Position numbers and translations under genes: made by a program
Shown here: positions 36,301 through 44,889 of the stretch, one piece after another
Position numbering within the stretch: position 1 is the first letter of the stretch
How the letters are laid out: the number at the start of each line of letters is the position of its first letter
Source: Streptomyces iakyrus
Lineage (GTDB): Bacteria; Actinomycetota; Actinomycetes; Streptomycetales; Streptomycetaceae
Length of the DNA stretch: 64,000 nt
NCBI RefSeq assembly: GCF_000717055.1
Contig: NZ_JNXI01000012.1
Span: 160,794 to 224,793, forward strand
Direction of reading: 5' to 3'
Notes under the pieces: generated by a model
The model's database searches: none
What the model saw: only the letters and a program-made list of their open reading frames with translations
What the model was told of the DNA's origin: nothing

Positions 36301-38042
36301 CCGACGACACCCGCCGCACCGCCCGCGCGCTGCGCGCCGAGCGCTCCGAGATCGCCGGCGCCCCCGACGACGTGCCCGAGGACGACGCCGAGACCCCCAA
36401 GGCCTCCCTGCCCGCCCTGCGCGAGGCATACCGGGCCGCGTCCCAGGTGTACGAGAAGGTGGGCGTGGGTGCCGACCTGCGTGCCGAGCAGGCCCGCGCC
36501 GAGAGCGACGAGAGCGCGGCCCGCGCGGAGCTGGACCGGCTCAGCAACAAGGTCCGTACGCGCGCGGAGCAGCTCCTCGAATCCCCCGACGGCTCCGACG
36601 GGCCCAGCCGCCAGGCCGCCGCCGCCCGCGCCGAGGAGCTGGTGCAGCTCCTGGAGACGCGGATGTCGACCGCCAGCGAGCAGCTCGGACGGCTGCGCGG
36701 CGAGGCCGAACGCCTCGCTCCCGCCGACGACGGCGAGACGCACACCGACCTGCCCGAGGACCTCCAACCGCGCGACGCCGAGCACGCGCAGACCCTGCTG
36801 CGCACCGCCACGGCCGAACTCGCCTCCCACACCGAGGCGCTCGACCGGGCCCGGGAGGCACACGCCGAACTCCTCGACGCCCACCGCGCCGCCGAGGACG
36901 CGGCGAGCGGCTTCGACGAGATCGCCGCCATGCTCCGCGACCTGCTGCGCGAACACACCACGGACGACGAGCACGACGAGCCCGAGCCCTACCCCGGCAC
37001 CACGGAGGAGGCCCGGCAGGCGGCCGCCGAGGCCCGCCGCTCCCTGCGCGGCTGCGCCGCCGACCTGTCCGCCGCCGAGGCCGCCGTCCGCGAGGCGAGC
37101 GACATCCTCGTCCGGCACGCCAACTCCACGCGCTACGAACAGGTCCGCACCCCGGCCCGCCAGCAGATCCGCGAACTGCCCGCCTCCACGCTGCCCGAGC
37201 ACGCCCAGAAGTGGGCGGACGCCTTCGCGCCCCGGCTCCGCGTCCTGACCGACGAACTGGAGCAGCTGGAGCGCAACCGTGACTCGATCGTGGACCGCCT
37301 GCGCGGCCTCGTCGAGTCGGCCCTGGCCACCCTGCGCTCCGCCCAGCGGCTCTCCCGGCTGCCCGAGGGCCTCGGCGAATGGTCCGGTCAGGAGTTCCTC
37401 CGCATCCGCTTCGAGGAGCCCGACCAGGCCACCCTCACCGAGCGGCTCGGCGAGGTCATCGACGAAGCCACCCGCGCGGCCGTGAAGAAGAACTCCGACC
37501 TGCGCCGCGACGGCATGTCCCTGCTGCTGCGGGGCGTCGCCGCCGCCCTGCAGCCCAAGGGGGTCGCCGTCGAGATCCTCAAGCCGGACGCGGTGCTGCG
37601 CGCCGAGCGCGTCCCCGTCGGGCAGATGGGCGACGTCTTCTCCGGCGGGCAGCTCCTCACCGCCGCCATCGCCCTGTACTGCACGATGGCCGCGCTGCGC
37701 TCGAACGACCGGGGCCGCGACAAGCACCGGCACGCCGGCACGCTGTTCCTCGACAACCCCATCGGCCGCGCCAACGCCACGTACCTGCTGGAACTCCAGC
37801 GGGCGGTGTCGGACGCCCTGGGCGTCCAGCTCCTGTACACCACGGGCCTGTTCGACACCACCGCGCTGGCCGAGTTCCCCCTGGTCATCCGCATGCGCAA
37901 CGACGCCGACCTGAGGGCGGGTCTCAAGTACATCAGCGTCGAGGAACACCTCCGCCCGGGCCTGCCGCGCGAGGCTCCCGCCGGGGAAGCCGTACACAGC
38001 GAGATCACGGCGACCAGGATGTACAAGCGCCCGGTTTCCTAG
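33396..38042 (+). CDS. Giant SMC/MukB/JetC-like coiled-coil ATPase
   Basis: 1,548 aa. N-terminal head with Walker A LENGGGKS (Lys69; the first P-loop Gly is Leu). Two long Ala/Glu/Arg-rich coiled-coil arms (about 290-650 and 800-1290) flank a globular hinge-like segment (about 680-790, rich in Gly, Pro and Val). The C-terminal head has the ABC signature FSGGQ (Ser1416) and Walker B LFLDNP (Asp1453, Asn1454), with Asn where the catalytic Glu usually is. DNP-I-G-R resembles the DTP-L-G-R variant of DndD/RecN-like ATPases. In MukB and JetC, such proteins fold DNA loops; a plasmid- or chromosome-structuring role is likely. No jetD nuclease gene follows. Confidence 0.85.
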   Translation: MYELSRVRLYSIGPAGARYADTVLDLRGVGEIVPDPAPTQAEFFEEEPAGPPRRPAPAGVLFLENGGGKSVLLKLIFSVMLPGHRNTLGGASSGVLRKFLLADDCGHVALEWQHVLTGECVVVGKVSEWRGRQVSNDPRKFAEAWYSFRPGPGLSLDNLPVAEATAVRAPAEGQSSARGRRRTMKGFRDALTEAGKTYPHLEVHWEEIHDRWIEHLGDLGLDPELFRYQREMNADEGEAAGLFAVKKDADFTDLLLRAVTDTRDTDGLADLVSGFGNKLGRRAELMAERDFTAGSVDLLGRIVEAAEARSRARDIHAGAERRTRTLARRLSARGVRERVRAADLAQRVTAAAYAVTHAEAARERSALISAELAYRHASLALAGAEKSAAAQKRELADARTLYAAWQAAEAVLRHRAASDRVTRVAAAIQEAERDAAPALAARSKAAVDLVRALHAAAEKAESHANEEEERSAALQEVSDAAYRDSTAAATQAQRARSEVGHLKQRLAEVEQETAEAVRAGWLDDSAPDADPARAALAASDAEKSAVAAWDSAREASRRATEHAREAAAGENRAELTAARAADAATAAERSYEAERRTAEALAGEERLAELLSLTPERRPGIPQPRHGADSHSTDSAPVTPSAPGEQHLTAEELDRFADDLRDLLDDAVSSAERQLFELRTAAADDSRILGALGDGGLLPPGPDVLATVEFLGEHGIPALPGWRYLAQAVDPVDHARVLAARPELVDGVIITDPDSHARARETLGDAALLPRSAVAVGTAAALLAPTPAQDGDSGDVFLVPPNPAMHDEHAADEERQALRARATERDEEIRRLAARLGKDRELAARLASWRTGCPAGRLAELAQAAHAARTFAEESEAELAEARTVRAEADEVAAEAAHVRDERQEAAQKARRSADALAGLAFRLRERAGWQVKLRELADEAAESEASAQACLERARAADEDRRAAQRAADDTRRTARALRAERSEIAGAPDDVPEDDAETPKASLPALREAYRAASQVYEKVGVGADLRAEQARAESDESAARAELDRLSNKVRTRAEQLLESPDGSDGPSRQAAAARAEELVQLLETRMSTASEQLGRLRGEAERLAPADDGETHTDLPEDLQPRDAEHAQTLLRTATAELASHTEALDRAREAHAELLDAHRAAEDAASGFDEIAAMLRDLLREHTTDDEHDEPEPYPGTTEEARQAAAEARRSLRGCAADLSAAEAAVREASDILVRHANSTRYEQVRTPARQQIRELPASTLPEHAQKWADAFAPRLRVLTDELEQLERNRDSIVDRLRGLVESALATLRSAQRLSRLPEGLGEWSGQEFLRIRFEEPDQATLTERLGEVIDEATRAAVKKNSDLRRDGMSLLLRGVAAALQPKGVAVEILKPDAVLRAERVPVGQMGDVFSGGQLLTAAIALYCTMAALRSNDRGRDKHRHAGTLFLDNPIGRANATYLLELQRAVSDALGVQLLYTTGLFDTTALAEFPLVIRMRNDADLRAGLKYISVEEHLRPGLPREAPAGEAVHSEITATRMYKRPVS

Positions 38043-38091
38043 GCCCGGGCGGCCGGCGGCGGGCGGTCGGTGAACGGCGATCGGCTGGCGG

Positions 38092-39654
38092 TCAGTCGCC
38101 CTTCGGCGCGGCGACGGGAGCGGTGGCCGTGGCCTCGGAACGGTGCTCGGCGAGCACGCCGGTCCGGTGCCGCTGGACGAACCAGTAGTAGGCGAAGCCG
38201 CCGCCCGCGATGACGGCGACGAACAGCACCGCGCCCCAGCGCAGGTACCAGTGGTAGGGAGCCGCGGCGTTGTAGACCGCGGCGCGCGGCCAGATCAGGT
38301 TGAGCGTCATGGCGGCGCCCCACAGGACGGCCACGACGTTGACCGGCAGACCCCAGCGGCCCAGCGAGAACCGGCCCTCGCCCGCGGGCTGCCACTTCCC
38401 GCGCAGGCGGGCGACCAGCAGCGGGACCGTGACGCCCAGGTAGGCCAGGTAGATCATGATGATGCCGATGCTGGTGACGACGGTGAAGATCTGCGGCTGG
38501 CGGATGTTGACCACGAGGATCGCCAGCGCCAGGATTCCGATGATCACGGTCGGCAGGACCGGCGTCTGGAACCGGGGGTGGCACTTGGCCATTTTCGAGG
38601 ACGCGGGCAGGTTGTTGTCACGGGCCATCGCGAACGCCAGCCGGACCGCCGCCGTGTGCACGGCGAGGGCGCACACCGTCACCGCGATCAGCACACACCA
38701 CAGCATCGCCTTGCCGGCCGTCGGCCCGAGCACGTCCAGCACGATGTACTGCAGGCCGTCCGTGGACAGCTTCTCTCCCTTGAGGCTGGACACGCTCATC
38801 AGCGCGAGCAGCAGGATCAGGCCGCCGAGCACGAACGACGCCACGATCGCCCGGATGATCGCACGCGGCGCGTTCCTGGTCGGGTCCAGGGACTCCTCGC
38901 CGAGCGAGGCGGCGGTGTCGAAGCCGTACATGACGTACGCCGAGGCCAGCGAGGCCACCAGGAAGGCGCCCAGATAGCCGTTTCCGTACCCCGCGCCGGT
39001 GCCGTGCGTCTCCATGACGACCTGCGGACCGCGTGTGATGTGGACCGCGAAGAGGACGATCAGAACGACGGTGGCGATCAACTCGATGAACACGCCCGCC
39101 GTGTTGATCCTTGCCATCAATTTGACGCCGAAGGCGTTCACGAGGGTCGTGAACAGGATCAACACCGCGGCCAGGATGACCGCGTTGGTCGCCACGTCGT
39201 ACGTACCGGTGCCGTCCCCCACGAACTGGAAGAACGACGAGATCTGGGGCAGCGTCAACTGGTACGCCAGCGCGACCGCCGATATGGACACGATCGAGGC
39301 GATCAGCATCATCCAGCCGGCGAGCCAGCCCAGATGCGGATTGCCAATCTTCTTCGACCAGTTGTAGACCGAGCCCGCCACGGGGTAGCGGGCGGCGAGC
39401 TCCGCGAAGCACAGGGCGACCATGAACTGGCCGGCGAACACCATCGGCCACGACCACCAGTAGGCGGGACCTCCGCTGCCGTAGCCGAAGTAGAAGAGCT
39501 GGAAGGTGCCGGTCAGGATCGAGATGTAGCTGATCCCGGCGGCGAAGGTATGGAAGTTGCCGAGGGTGCGTTTGAGTTCGGGGCGGTAGCCGAATGCGGT
39601 GAGTTCGGCATCGTCCCGGCCGTGTGAGTCGGTCGGCTCTGCGGTTGTTCTCAT
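38092..39654 (-). CDS. APC-superfamily amino acid permease
   Basis: 520 aa with about 12 transmembrane helices. Contains the APC consensus around helix 1 (FHTFAAGISYISILTGTFQL), GSVYNWSKKIGNP and YGFDTAASLGEES (about 231-243) typical of the amino acid/choline transporter-like (ACT/BAT1-type) subgroup, which takes up amino acids, choline or GABA. Start ATG 39652-39654, with GAGGAA upstream. Upstream lie three 23-bp iterons. Convergent with the SMC-like gene. Confidence 0.92.
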   Translation of the reverse strand: MRTTAEPTDSHGRDDAELTAFGYRPELKRTLGNFHTFAAGISYISILTGTFQLFYFGYGSGGPAYWWSWPMVFAGQFMVALCFAELAARYPVAGSVYNWSKKIGNPHLGWLAGWMMLIASIVSISAVALAYQLTLPQISSFFQFVGDGTGTYDVATNAVILAAVLILFTTLVNAFGVKLMARINTAGVFIELIATVVLIVLFAVHITRGPQVVMETHGTGAGYGNGYLGAFLVASLASAYVMYGFDTAASLGEESLDPTRNAPRAIIRAIVASFVLGGLILLLALMSVSSLKGEKLSTDGLQYIVLDVLGPTAGKAMLWCVLIAVTVCALAVHTAAVRLAFAMARDNNLPASSKMAKCHPRFQTPVLPTVIIGILALAILVVNIRQPQIFTVVTSIGIIMIYLAYLGVTVPLLVARLRGKWQPAGEGRFSLGRWGLPVNVVAVLWGAAMTLNLIWPRAAVYNAAAPYHWYLRWGAVLFVAVIAGGGFAYYWFVQRHRTGVLAEHRSEATATAPVAAPKGD

Positions 39655-39784
39655 GGCGGATTCCTCAACGGGTGTGCCTCAGGGCGATGTGGATCAGTCG
39701 CACCAACCCTGGTGGGTGAGGCAAGTGTTGCGCCAGAGGTGCTTCGTCTCGCGATGCTCCGCCGGCCCCACGAGCTTGCGTCCG

Positions 39785-39853
39785 GGACCGATCCCGGACC
39801 GCAGCAGGGACTGATTCCGGATCGAAGCCCGGACCGATCCCGGATGGCTCGTG
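39785..39853. repeat. Three 23-bp iterons upstream of permease gene
   Basis: GGACCGATCCCGGA occurs at 39785-39798 and 39831-39844, and a 12-of-14 copy (GGACTGATTCCGGA) at 39808-39821; each start is exactly 23 bp from the next. They are 131-203 bases upstream of the permease start, in a 314-base gap with no gene. Could be regulatory iterons or a short tandem repeat. Confidence 0.7.
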
Positions 39854-39968
39854 ACTGCCCCACTCCGCACCCGTCACCCGCACTCCCGCGCCCCTCATGC
39901 GGGCGAGTCGACAACGCGATCGGACTACCAGGGGGATAAGCGGGCCCCGCCCCCCGTCGCCAAGGGGC

Positions 39969-40532
39969 CTAGGAGTGGGACAACTGCCCGGCTCCACCCC
40001 GGCGGCGTATCCGCCCGTGGGCACGCTCGGCGGCCCGTTCCTGCCGTCGGATCCGGCGCCGCTCGCGCCGCAGGGCCCGCGCCGTGCTGCTCGGAACGGA
40101 CACCACCCCGTTGCGCTGGTTCCAGACCTGGCGCGTCACCCACACGTCGAGCGCACCCCAGGTGGCCGCGATCGTACTGACCACACTGCTGATCACCATC
40201 GGGAACGCCAGCCAGGACCCGGCCATCGTGCACAGGAAGGCCACCATCGCCTGGAGCAGCGTCACGGCTATGAGGAGGACCGCCCGAACGGCCGCCGTCC
40301 GCACCGGATCCGGCAAGCGGCGCCGGCGCGCGGGCTCCTCGATCCACAGGGGCCGGTAGTACTGCTGCGCCTTGGCGCCACGACCCACCTCGTGCGCCAG
40401 GCCCTCCGTCTTCCGCCCCGGGGCGTCCGCCACGCCCCCGGGACTGTCGCGATCGGTCGCCTCGGGATCCCGATGCCCCGTCAGCTGCGCCCCACCCGCA
40501 CTGGGCGCACCGCGCCGTTCCGCCGTGCCCAT
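39969..40532 (-). CDS. Small membrane protein, hypothetical
   Basis: 187 aa from ATG 40530-40532 (GGGAG about 9 bases upstream). N-terminal half is hydrophilic; two hydrophobic helices follow (about 95-140: AVRAVLLIAVTLLQAMVAFL and AFPMVISSVVSTIAATWGAL), then a strongly basic tail (RALRRERRRIRRQERAAERA). No family recognised. It is divergent from cvnA and in line with the APC permease, but 314 bases separate them. A longer open frame upstream reads into the cvnA leader and is not likely to be used. Confidence 0.7.
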   Translation of the reverse strand: MGTAERRGAPSAGGAQLTGHRDPEATDRDSPGGVADAPGRKTEGLAHEVGRGAKAQQYYRPLWIEEPARRRRLPDPVRTAAVRAVLLIAVTLLQAMVAFLCTMAGSWLAFPMVISSVVSTIAATWGALDVWVTRQVWNQRNGVVSVPSSTARALRRERRRIRRQERAAERAHGRIRRRGGAGQLSHS

Positions 40533-40859
40533 CACCCTGTCACTCCCCACCGCCAGCAGACCGCTCGCTCGCATCCGAAGACCCGTGCTTCCCAGTGGCT
40601 GCCCGGCTTGCGCTGTTTTACGCCGCCCAGGTGCAGGACGCGGCTCCTGTGGCCGATTCCGCCCCCGTTTCCCGTAAGGAAGGACGAACAACTCCTCACG
40701 AAGATTCCCAGGAACCGAAAAATTCCAGCCAACCACCCTGGCGGAGTCCGGGGATCGGTCCGCGCCACGACCACCGGTTTCGGGGAGACAACTCCCGCAA
40801 TGCCCGGACAACTCGCCACGTCGCGTGGCTGGCGCGGAAGTTCAGGTTCCGGACCGGCT

Positions 40860-40889
40860 TTCGAGTTCCCTGTGGGTCGGTAGTAGGCT
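40860..40889 (+). promoter_or_regulatory. Candidate cvnA promoter and leader hairpin
   Basis: TTCGAG (40860-40865) and TAGGCT (40884-40889) with 18-base spacing. Just before the Shine-Dalgarno is a 7-bp hairpin CCCCCGG-TAG-CCGGGGG (40917-40933). Otherwise the 419-base gap 40533-40951 shows nothing coding. Confidence 0.35.
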
Positions 40890-40951
40890 CGCGCCGTTTG
40901 TTGACGCACATGTGTACCCCCGGTAGCCGGGGGCCCGAGCTGGGGGAGGCC

Positions 40952-43900
40952 ATGCGCTTTCGCGGGAAGTCCATCCGCCGGAAGATCGTGGCGCTGCTTC
41001 TCGTGCCGCTGGTGTCCCTCACCGCGATCTGGGCCTTCGCCACCGTGCTCACGGGACGTGAGGCGGGCGACCTGTTCAACGTGTCGTCCGTCGTGGAGAA
41101 GATCGGCTACCCCATCGAGGACACCGTGCGCGTCCTCCAGGAGGAACGCCGCCAGACCCTCGTCCACCTCGCCGACCCCCGCGCCTCCGACGGGCTCGCA
41201 GCGCTCCGGCGCAGCCGGGCCGCCACCGACAAGGCCGTCAGCAGCATCCGCGAGAACGCCCGCAACCCTGATGTGCGCGACGCCATGGGTGCGGACACCG
41301 ACGAGCGGCTGACCGCCGTCCTGGACGCCTTCGACGGCATCGAGTCGCTGCGCCGCAGTGTCGAGGACGGCACCGTCAACCGCACCCAGGCCCTCGACCT
41401 CTACAACCGGCTCGTCGACCCCTGCTACGTCCTCCTCGCCAACCTGCACGTGGTCGACAACGTCGAACTGGACAAGCAGTACCGCGCGCTGGTCAACCTC
41501 GCCCGCGCCCGCGAACTGCTCTCCCGCGAGGACGCCCTCCTCGGCTCCGCCCTGATCGTCGGCAGGATCTCCCACTCCGAAGAGCGGGACATCTCCGACC
41601 TCGTGGCCCAGCGCACCCTGATGTACGACGTCAACCTGCCGCTGCTGCCCGTGGCGGAGCGGGACCGCTACCAGAGCTTCTGGAAGAACGCCTCCTCCGC
41701 CCCTCTGCGCGTGGCCGAGGAAGCCGCCGTCTCCTCCGGGGCCGGAACCCCCCGCGGTGTCTCCGCCAAGGGCTGGGACAGCGCCGCCGGCAATGTGCTC
41801 GACGAACTCGGCACCCTCAACGACCAGGCCAACGACCGCTACCAGGACCGCGTCCACCCCGTCGCCGTAGGCGTCATCGCCAAGGCGGTCATCGCCGGCG
41901 CACTCGGCCTGATCGCGCTCCTGCTCTCCCTCTTCCTTTCCGTGCGCGTCGGCCGCACCCTCATCCGCGATCTGCGGCAGCTGCGTCTGGAGGCCCACGA
42001 GGCCTCCGGGGTGCGCCTGCCCAGCGTCATGCGCCGCCTCTCCGCGGGCGAGCAGGTCGACGTGGAAACCGAGGTCCCGCGCCTCGAGTACGACAAGAAC
42101 GAGATGGGCGAGGTCGGCCAGGCCCTCAACACCCTGCAGCGCGCAGCAGTCGAGGCCGCCGTGAAGCAGGCCGAGCTGCGCGCGGGCGTCTCCGAGGTCT
42201 TCGTCAACCTCGCGCGCCGCAGCCAGGTCCTGCTCCACAAGCAGCTCACCCTGCTCGACACCATGGAACGCCGGACCGAGGACACCGAGGAACTCGCCGA
42301 CCTGTTCCGCCTCGACCACCTCACCACCCGCATGCGCCGGCACGCCGAGGGCCTCGTCATCCTCTCCGGCGCCGCGCCCTCCCGGCAGTGGCGCAAGCCC
42401 GTCCAGCTCATGGACGTCGTGCGCGCCGCCGTCGCCGAGGTGGAGGACTACGAACGCATCGAGGTCCGCCGCCTTCCGCGCATCGCCATCAGCGGCCCGG
42501 CCGTCGCGGACCTCACGCATCTCGTGGCCGAACTCCTGGAGAACGCCACGGTGTTCTCGCCGCCGCACACCGCCGTGCAGGTTCACGGCGAGCGCGTCGC
42601 CAACGGCTTCACCCTGGAGATCCACGACCGAGGCCTCGGCATGGCCGCCGAAGCACTGCTGGACGCCAACCTGCGGCTCGCCGAGACGCCGGAGTTCGAG
42701 CTGTCCGACACCGACCGGCTCGGCCTGTTCGTGGTCAGCCGACTCGCCCAGCGCCAGAACGTCCGGGTCTCCCTGCAGCCCTCCCCGTACGGCGGCACGA
42801 CCGCGGTGGTCTTCATCCCCGACGCCCTGCTGACCGACGACGTCCCCGACACCAACGGCATCGGATTCCGGCTCGACCGGCCCCAGCTGGCCCCGGAGAG
42901 CGAGCCGCAGGACAGCCGTCGTGCCGCGCTGTCCCAGGCACCCGCGCAGCGCACCGGCCTGCCCGCCTCCCTGCTGGACGGCCCGGTCGAGCTGGAGGCC
43001 CCCGTCGAGCTGGAGACCATCGGCGATTTCCCCGGCGCCATCCAGGACGAGGACAGTGAACACGGCGGCCTCTTCCGCCCCCGCCACTCCCTCACCCGCA
43101 CCCCGGACGAGACGGCGGGCCGCCGCACCGACCCGCGCCGGCAGGGCGCCGATGGCCGCGGTGCGGCGGACCGGAGCGACAGCGACGAGGAGCTGAGTGC
43201 TCCCGTCCCGCTGCCCCGCCGCCACACCCCCAAGCTGGTCAGCTCGCACGGGCGGCCGGTCACCGAGCAGCGCCCCCGGCGGGGGAAGACCGACGGGGAG
43301 ACCACCCCGGCCACCGGCCGAACGGAGTCGGGCCCCACCTCCGCCCTCCCGCAACGCCGCCGGGGCGAGGAGCCCACGGGCGGCCGGGCCACCGGCAGGC
43401 CGGGCCCTGAGCCCGCGTCGGCCCTTCCGTCCCGGCGCCCCGGCGAGGATTCCTCGACCGGCAACCGACGCGGGGACGCCCTGCCGGACGCGCCGCCGCT
43501 GCCCGCGCGCCGTCGCGGGACGGAATCCGCCCGTCGTGGCATCGGCTCGGCCGGCCGCGACGAGGACCGCACGCAGTCCCCGGCCTCGCCCGGCAGCACC
43601 GCCGGCAACCGGTCCGAGCCGCCCGCTCTACCCCTGCGGACGCGTCGCGCGGAGATCGCCTCCAGCGGCCCTGACGGATCGGACCACGGCTCCGGCTCCC
43701 CGTCGCAGGTCGCCGGAGGGCCTTCGCGCCGCGGGACGGGCTCCGGCCCCGCGGCCCGGGAGACCGGCTCCGCACCACCGCCCGGCTCCGGCTCCGCGCC
43801 GTTGCCCCGGCGGGTCCGCCAGGCCAACCTGGCCCCGCAGCTGAAGCGGAGCCCGGGGCCGCGCAAGGACGACAGGGCCGAGCCCGTCGAACGCGACGCC

Positions 43901-44029
43901 GAGGAAGTACGCAGCCGCATGGCATCGCTCCAGCGTGGCTGGCAGCGTGGCCGTGAGGAGAACGCCGAGGGCGATTCAGCCCACAGCGGCGCAGCACCAC
44001 AAGGAACGACAGAGGGGGACGGTCGATGA
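40952..44029 (+). CDS. cvnA: CvnA, conservon histidine-kinase-like sensor
   Basis: 1,025 aa. Starts at ATG 40952 with GGGGGAGG. Two membrane helices (about 10-30 and 310-332) bound a periplasmic NIT-type (nitrate/nitrite-sensing) region; a HAMP-like linker, then a HATPase_c domain (about 500-640) with N-box ELLENATVFSPP and G-box DRGLGMA. The phosphorylatable His is not obvious, as usual for CvnA. The last 370 residues are disordered, with repeated LP-x-R-R/R-x-R motifs (about 6). First gene of a conservon; overlaps cvnB (ATGA). Membrane-bound; signals to CvnB-D by protein contacts. Confidence 0.93.
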   Translation: MRFRGKSIRRKIVALLLVPLVSLTAIWAFATVLTGREAGDLFNVSSVVEKIGYPIEDTVRVLQEERRQTLVHLADPRASDGLAALRRSRAATDKAVSSIRENARNPDVRDAMGADTDERLTAVLDAFDGIESLRRSVEDGTVNRTQALDLYNRLVDPCYVLLANLHVVDNVELDKQYRALVNLARARELLSREDALLGSALIVGRISHSEERDISDLVAQRTLMYDVNLPLLPVAERDRYQSFWKNASSAPLRVAEEAAVSSGAGTPRGVSAKGWDSAAGNVLDELGTLNDQANDRYQDRVHPVAVGVIAKAVIAGALGLIALLLSLFLSVRVGRTLIRDLRQLRLEAHEASGVRLPSVMRRLSAGEQVDVETEVPRLEYDKNEMGEVGQALNTLQRAAVEAAVKQAELRAGVSEVFVNLARRSQVLLHKQLTLLDTMERRTEDTEELADLFRLDHLTTRMRRHAEGLVILSGAAPSRQWRKPVQLMDVVRAAVAEVEDYERIEVRRLPRIAISGPAVADLTHLVAELLENATVFSPPHTAVQVHGERVANGFTLEIHDRGLGMAAEALLDANLRLAETPEFELSDTDRLGLFVVSRLAQRQNVRVSLQPSPYGGTTAVVFIPDALLTDDVPDTNGIGFRLDRPQLAPESEPQDSRRAALSQAPAQRTGLPASLLDGPVELEAPVELETIGDFPGAIQDEDSEHGGLFRPRHSLTRTPDETAGRRTDPRRQGADGRGAADRSDSDEELSAPVPLPRRHTPKLVSSHGRPVTEQRPRRGKTDGETTPATGRTESGPTSALPQRRRGEEPTGGRATGRPGPEPASALPSRRPGEDSSTGNRRGDALPDAPPLPARRRGTESARRGIGSAGRDEDRTQSPASPGSTAGNRSEPPALPLRTRRAEIASSGPDGSDHGSGSPSQVAGGPSRRGTGSGPAARETGSAPPPGSGSAPLPRRVRQANLAPQLKRSPGPRKDDRAEPVERDAEEVRSRMASLQRGWQRGREENAEGDSAHSGAAPQGTTEGDGR

Positions 44030-44460
44030 CCGCACCGAAGGCGACCGGCCACACCGCGACCATCAAGGGGGAGCTGAACTGGCTCCTCGACGACCTGGTG
44101 GACCGTGTCGCGAGCATCCGCAAGGCCCTCGTGCTCTCCGGCGACGGTTTGCCGACGGGCGTGTCCAAGGACCTGACCAGGGAGGACAGCGAGCACCTGG
44201 CCGCCGTCGCCTCCGGGTTCCACAGCCTCGCCAAGGGCGTGGGGCGCCATTTCGAGGCCGGCAACGTCCGCCAGACGGTTGTCGAACTCGACGACGCCTT
44301 CCTGTTCGTGACGGCCGCCGGTGACGGCAGCTGCCTCGCCGTCCTCTCGGACGCCGACTCCGACGTCGGTCAGGTCGCGTACGAGATGACGCTCCTGGTG
44401 AAGCGAGTCGGCGTGCATCTGGCCAGCGCTCCGCGCACCGATCTGCCCGCAGGCGGGTAG
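44026..44460 (+). CDS. cvnB: CvnB, roadblock/LC7 protein
   Basis: 144 aa. Roadblock/LC7 fold: LNWLLDDLVDRVASIRKALVLSGDGLP (as two strands and a helix, about 17-43), then AVASGFHSLAKGVG and VVELDDAFLFVTAAGDGSCLAVL. In conservons it acts with the GTPase CvnD, as a probable GTPase-activating partner, and binds CvnA. Translation coupled to cvnA. Confidence 0.93.
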   Translation: MTAPKATGHTATIKGELNWLLDDLVDRVASIRKALVLSGDGLPTGVSKDLTREDSEHLAAVASGFHSLAKGVGRHFEAGNVRQTVVELDDAFLFVTAAGDGSCLAVLSDADSDVGQVAYEMTLLVKRVGVHLASAPRTDLPAGG

Positions 44461-44469
44461 TGGGATGAC

Positions 44470-44865
44470 ATGAGCGCTGACGGTCAGGGAAGAAGCCACT
44501 GGTTCGACGACGATGCCGGACCGGTCGTCCGCCCGTACGCCATGACCCGCGGCCGCACCAGCAGTCAGGGCCAGCACCGCCTGGACCTGATCGCGGTCGT
44601 GGTCACGGAGCCGCACGCGGACGATCCGGAAGCCGACCACATGCTCTCCCCGGAGCACGTGGACATCGTCGAACTGTGCCGCGACCTCCCGCAGTCGGTC
44701 GCCGAACTCGCAGCGGAACTCGACCTGCCGATCGGGGTGGTACGGGTCCTCGTCGGAGATCTCGTGGACGCGGAATTCGTCCATGTGAACCGGCCCGTAC
44801 CCCCTGCCGAGCTGCCGGACGAGAGTATTCTGCGCGACGTGATCAACGGCCTCCGGGCGCTGTGA
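44470..44865 (+). CDS. cvnC: CvnC, DUF742 protein
   Basis: 131 aa. DUF742 features: WFDDDAGPVVRPYAMTRGRT (13-32), the long HMLSPEHVDIVELCRDLPQS helix, and LDLPIGVVRVLVGDLVDAEF with the winged-helix shape. ATG 44470 with a poor Shine-Dalgarno. Third gene of the conservon; partner of the GTPase. Usually followed directly by cvnD, but here a 3.7-kb gene intervenes. Confidence 0.93.
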   Translation: MSADGQGRSHWFDDDAGPVVRPYAMTRGRTSSQGQHRLDLIAVVVTEPHADDPEADHMLSPEHVDIVELCRDLPQSVAELAAELDLPIGVVRVLVGDLVDAEFVHVNRPVPPAELPDESILRDVINGLRAL

Positions 44866-44889
44866 ACAGCGCGGAAGCGGGGTACTGAC

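Noticed and set aside
33381..37997. Open frame of 1,538 codons on the minus strand opposite the SMC-like gene
   Set aside because: It mirrors the real gene; high GC at the third codon position leaves the antisense frame open. Its product is Gly/Val/Arg low-complexity with no domain, and the plus-strand gene has ATPase motifs.
30904..38042. Complete Wadjet anti-plasmid system
   Set aside because: No jetD-like nuclease gene on either side; only the JetABC/MukFEB-like part is present in the window.
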